Shown: positions 14,391 through 14,602 of the stretch, piece after piece
Layout: the number at the start of each line of letters is the position of its first letter
How positions within the stretch are numbered: position 1 is the first letter of the stretch
Source of the DNA: BRH-c25 sp964447145
GTDB lineage: Bacteria > Bacillota > Clostridia > Lutisporales > Lutisporaceae
Length of the DNA: 14,602 nucleotides
NCBI GenBank assembly: GCA_964447145.1
Contig: CAYURW010000067.1
Location: 1-14,602, forward strand
Direction of reading: 5' to 3'
The notes under the pieces: generated by a model
Database searches by the model: none
Told to the model about the DNA's origin: nothing
The model's input: the letters and a program-made list of their open reading frames with translations, nothing else
Translations under genes and position numbers: made by a program

Positions 14391-14602
14391 TCTTGATCAC
14401 AATTTAAGCATACTCTCTTGTTTACAATTAAGCATACTCTCTTGTTTACAATTAAGCATACTCTCTTGTTTACAATTAAGCATACTCTCTTGTTTACAAT
14501 TAAGCATACTCTCTTGTTTACAATTAAGCATACTCTCTTGTTTACAATTAAGCATACTCTCTTGTTTACAATTAAGCATACTCTCTTGTTTACAATTAAG
14601 CA
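14391..14602. repeat. 24-bp perfect tandem repeat array upstream of hflK
   Basis: Seven exact, head-to-tail copies of TTTACAATTAAGCATACTCTCTTG run from 14421 to 14588. A partial copy runs to the window end (14589-14602), and one degenerate copy with an extra T begins the array (about 14391-14420). There is no spacer sequence, so it is not a CRISPR array. Four of the six frames are open through the unit, as expected by chance for a short stop-poor repeat; the minus-strand frame reads MLNCKQES repeatedly and stops in the degenerate copy. The array lies where the hflK promoter should be. Its true length is not known because it runs off the window. Confidence 0.95.

Noticed and set aside
14391..14602. 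CRISPR array
   Set aside because: The 24-bp units are directly adjacent with no spacers between them.

Overview
This window looks like chromosomal DNA of an anaerobic Firmicute of the class Clostridia. The sequence signs are strong AGGAGG-type ribosome binding sites, several GTG and TTG starts, moderate G+C with many ATA and AGG codons, a DegS/DegU pair, a YkuS (UPF0180) protein, a stand-alone cyclodeaminase (FchA) next to hutH and hutI, and short convergent terminators. I cannot name the genus. Both ends of the window lie inside exact or near-exact short tandem repeats, which suggests that these are assembly breakpoints (contig ends).

Layout, left to right. (1) 1-531: the 3' end of one gene and one complete gene for near-identical small glycine/tyrosine-rich proteins on the + strand, ended by a hairpin at 541-573 that also serves the facing operon. 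(2) 574-1917, minus strand: a LytM/M23 membrane-anchored peptidase followed by a bactofilin, a cell-envelope shape module. (3) 1918-2188: a divergent spacer with a possible structured leader, then ykuS-like, a DUF72 protein and a nitroreductase on the + strand, with a 15-bp perfect dyad before the DUF72 gene. (4) 4062-7516: hutH-hutI-fchA, a partial histidine-to-glutamate/one-carbon pathway that lacks urocanase and the formiminotransferase. (5) 7622-11793: cheW, a DegS-type cytosolic histidine kinase, a DegU-type regulator and a large TPR protein, which look like a signalling locus. (6) 11804-14364, minus strand: hflK, hflC and a flavoredoxin-like flavin reductase, tightly coupled. (7) 14391-14602: an array of identical 24-bp units directly upstream of hflK, running off the window.

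The genes fall into three working groups. The envelope group is M23 peptidase with bactofilin, and HflK/HflC as an SPFH membrane complex. The catabolic group is hut: ammonia release from histidine, and feeding of a formimino carbon to folate. The sensory group is CheW-DegS-DegU-TPR, in which a chemoreceptor coupling protein sits directly in front of a two-component pair. The items most worth a second look are the 24-bp array that occupies the hflK upstream region, the cheW-degS-degU-TPR locus, the duplicated repeat-bearing small proteins, and the riboswitch-like alternative pairings at 2031-2117. I found no tRNA, rRNA, CRISPR array, transposase or phage gene.
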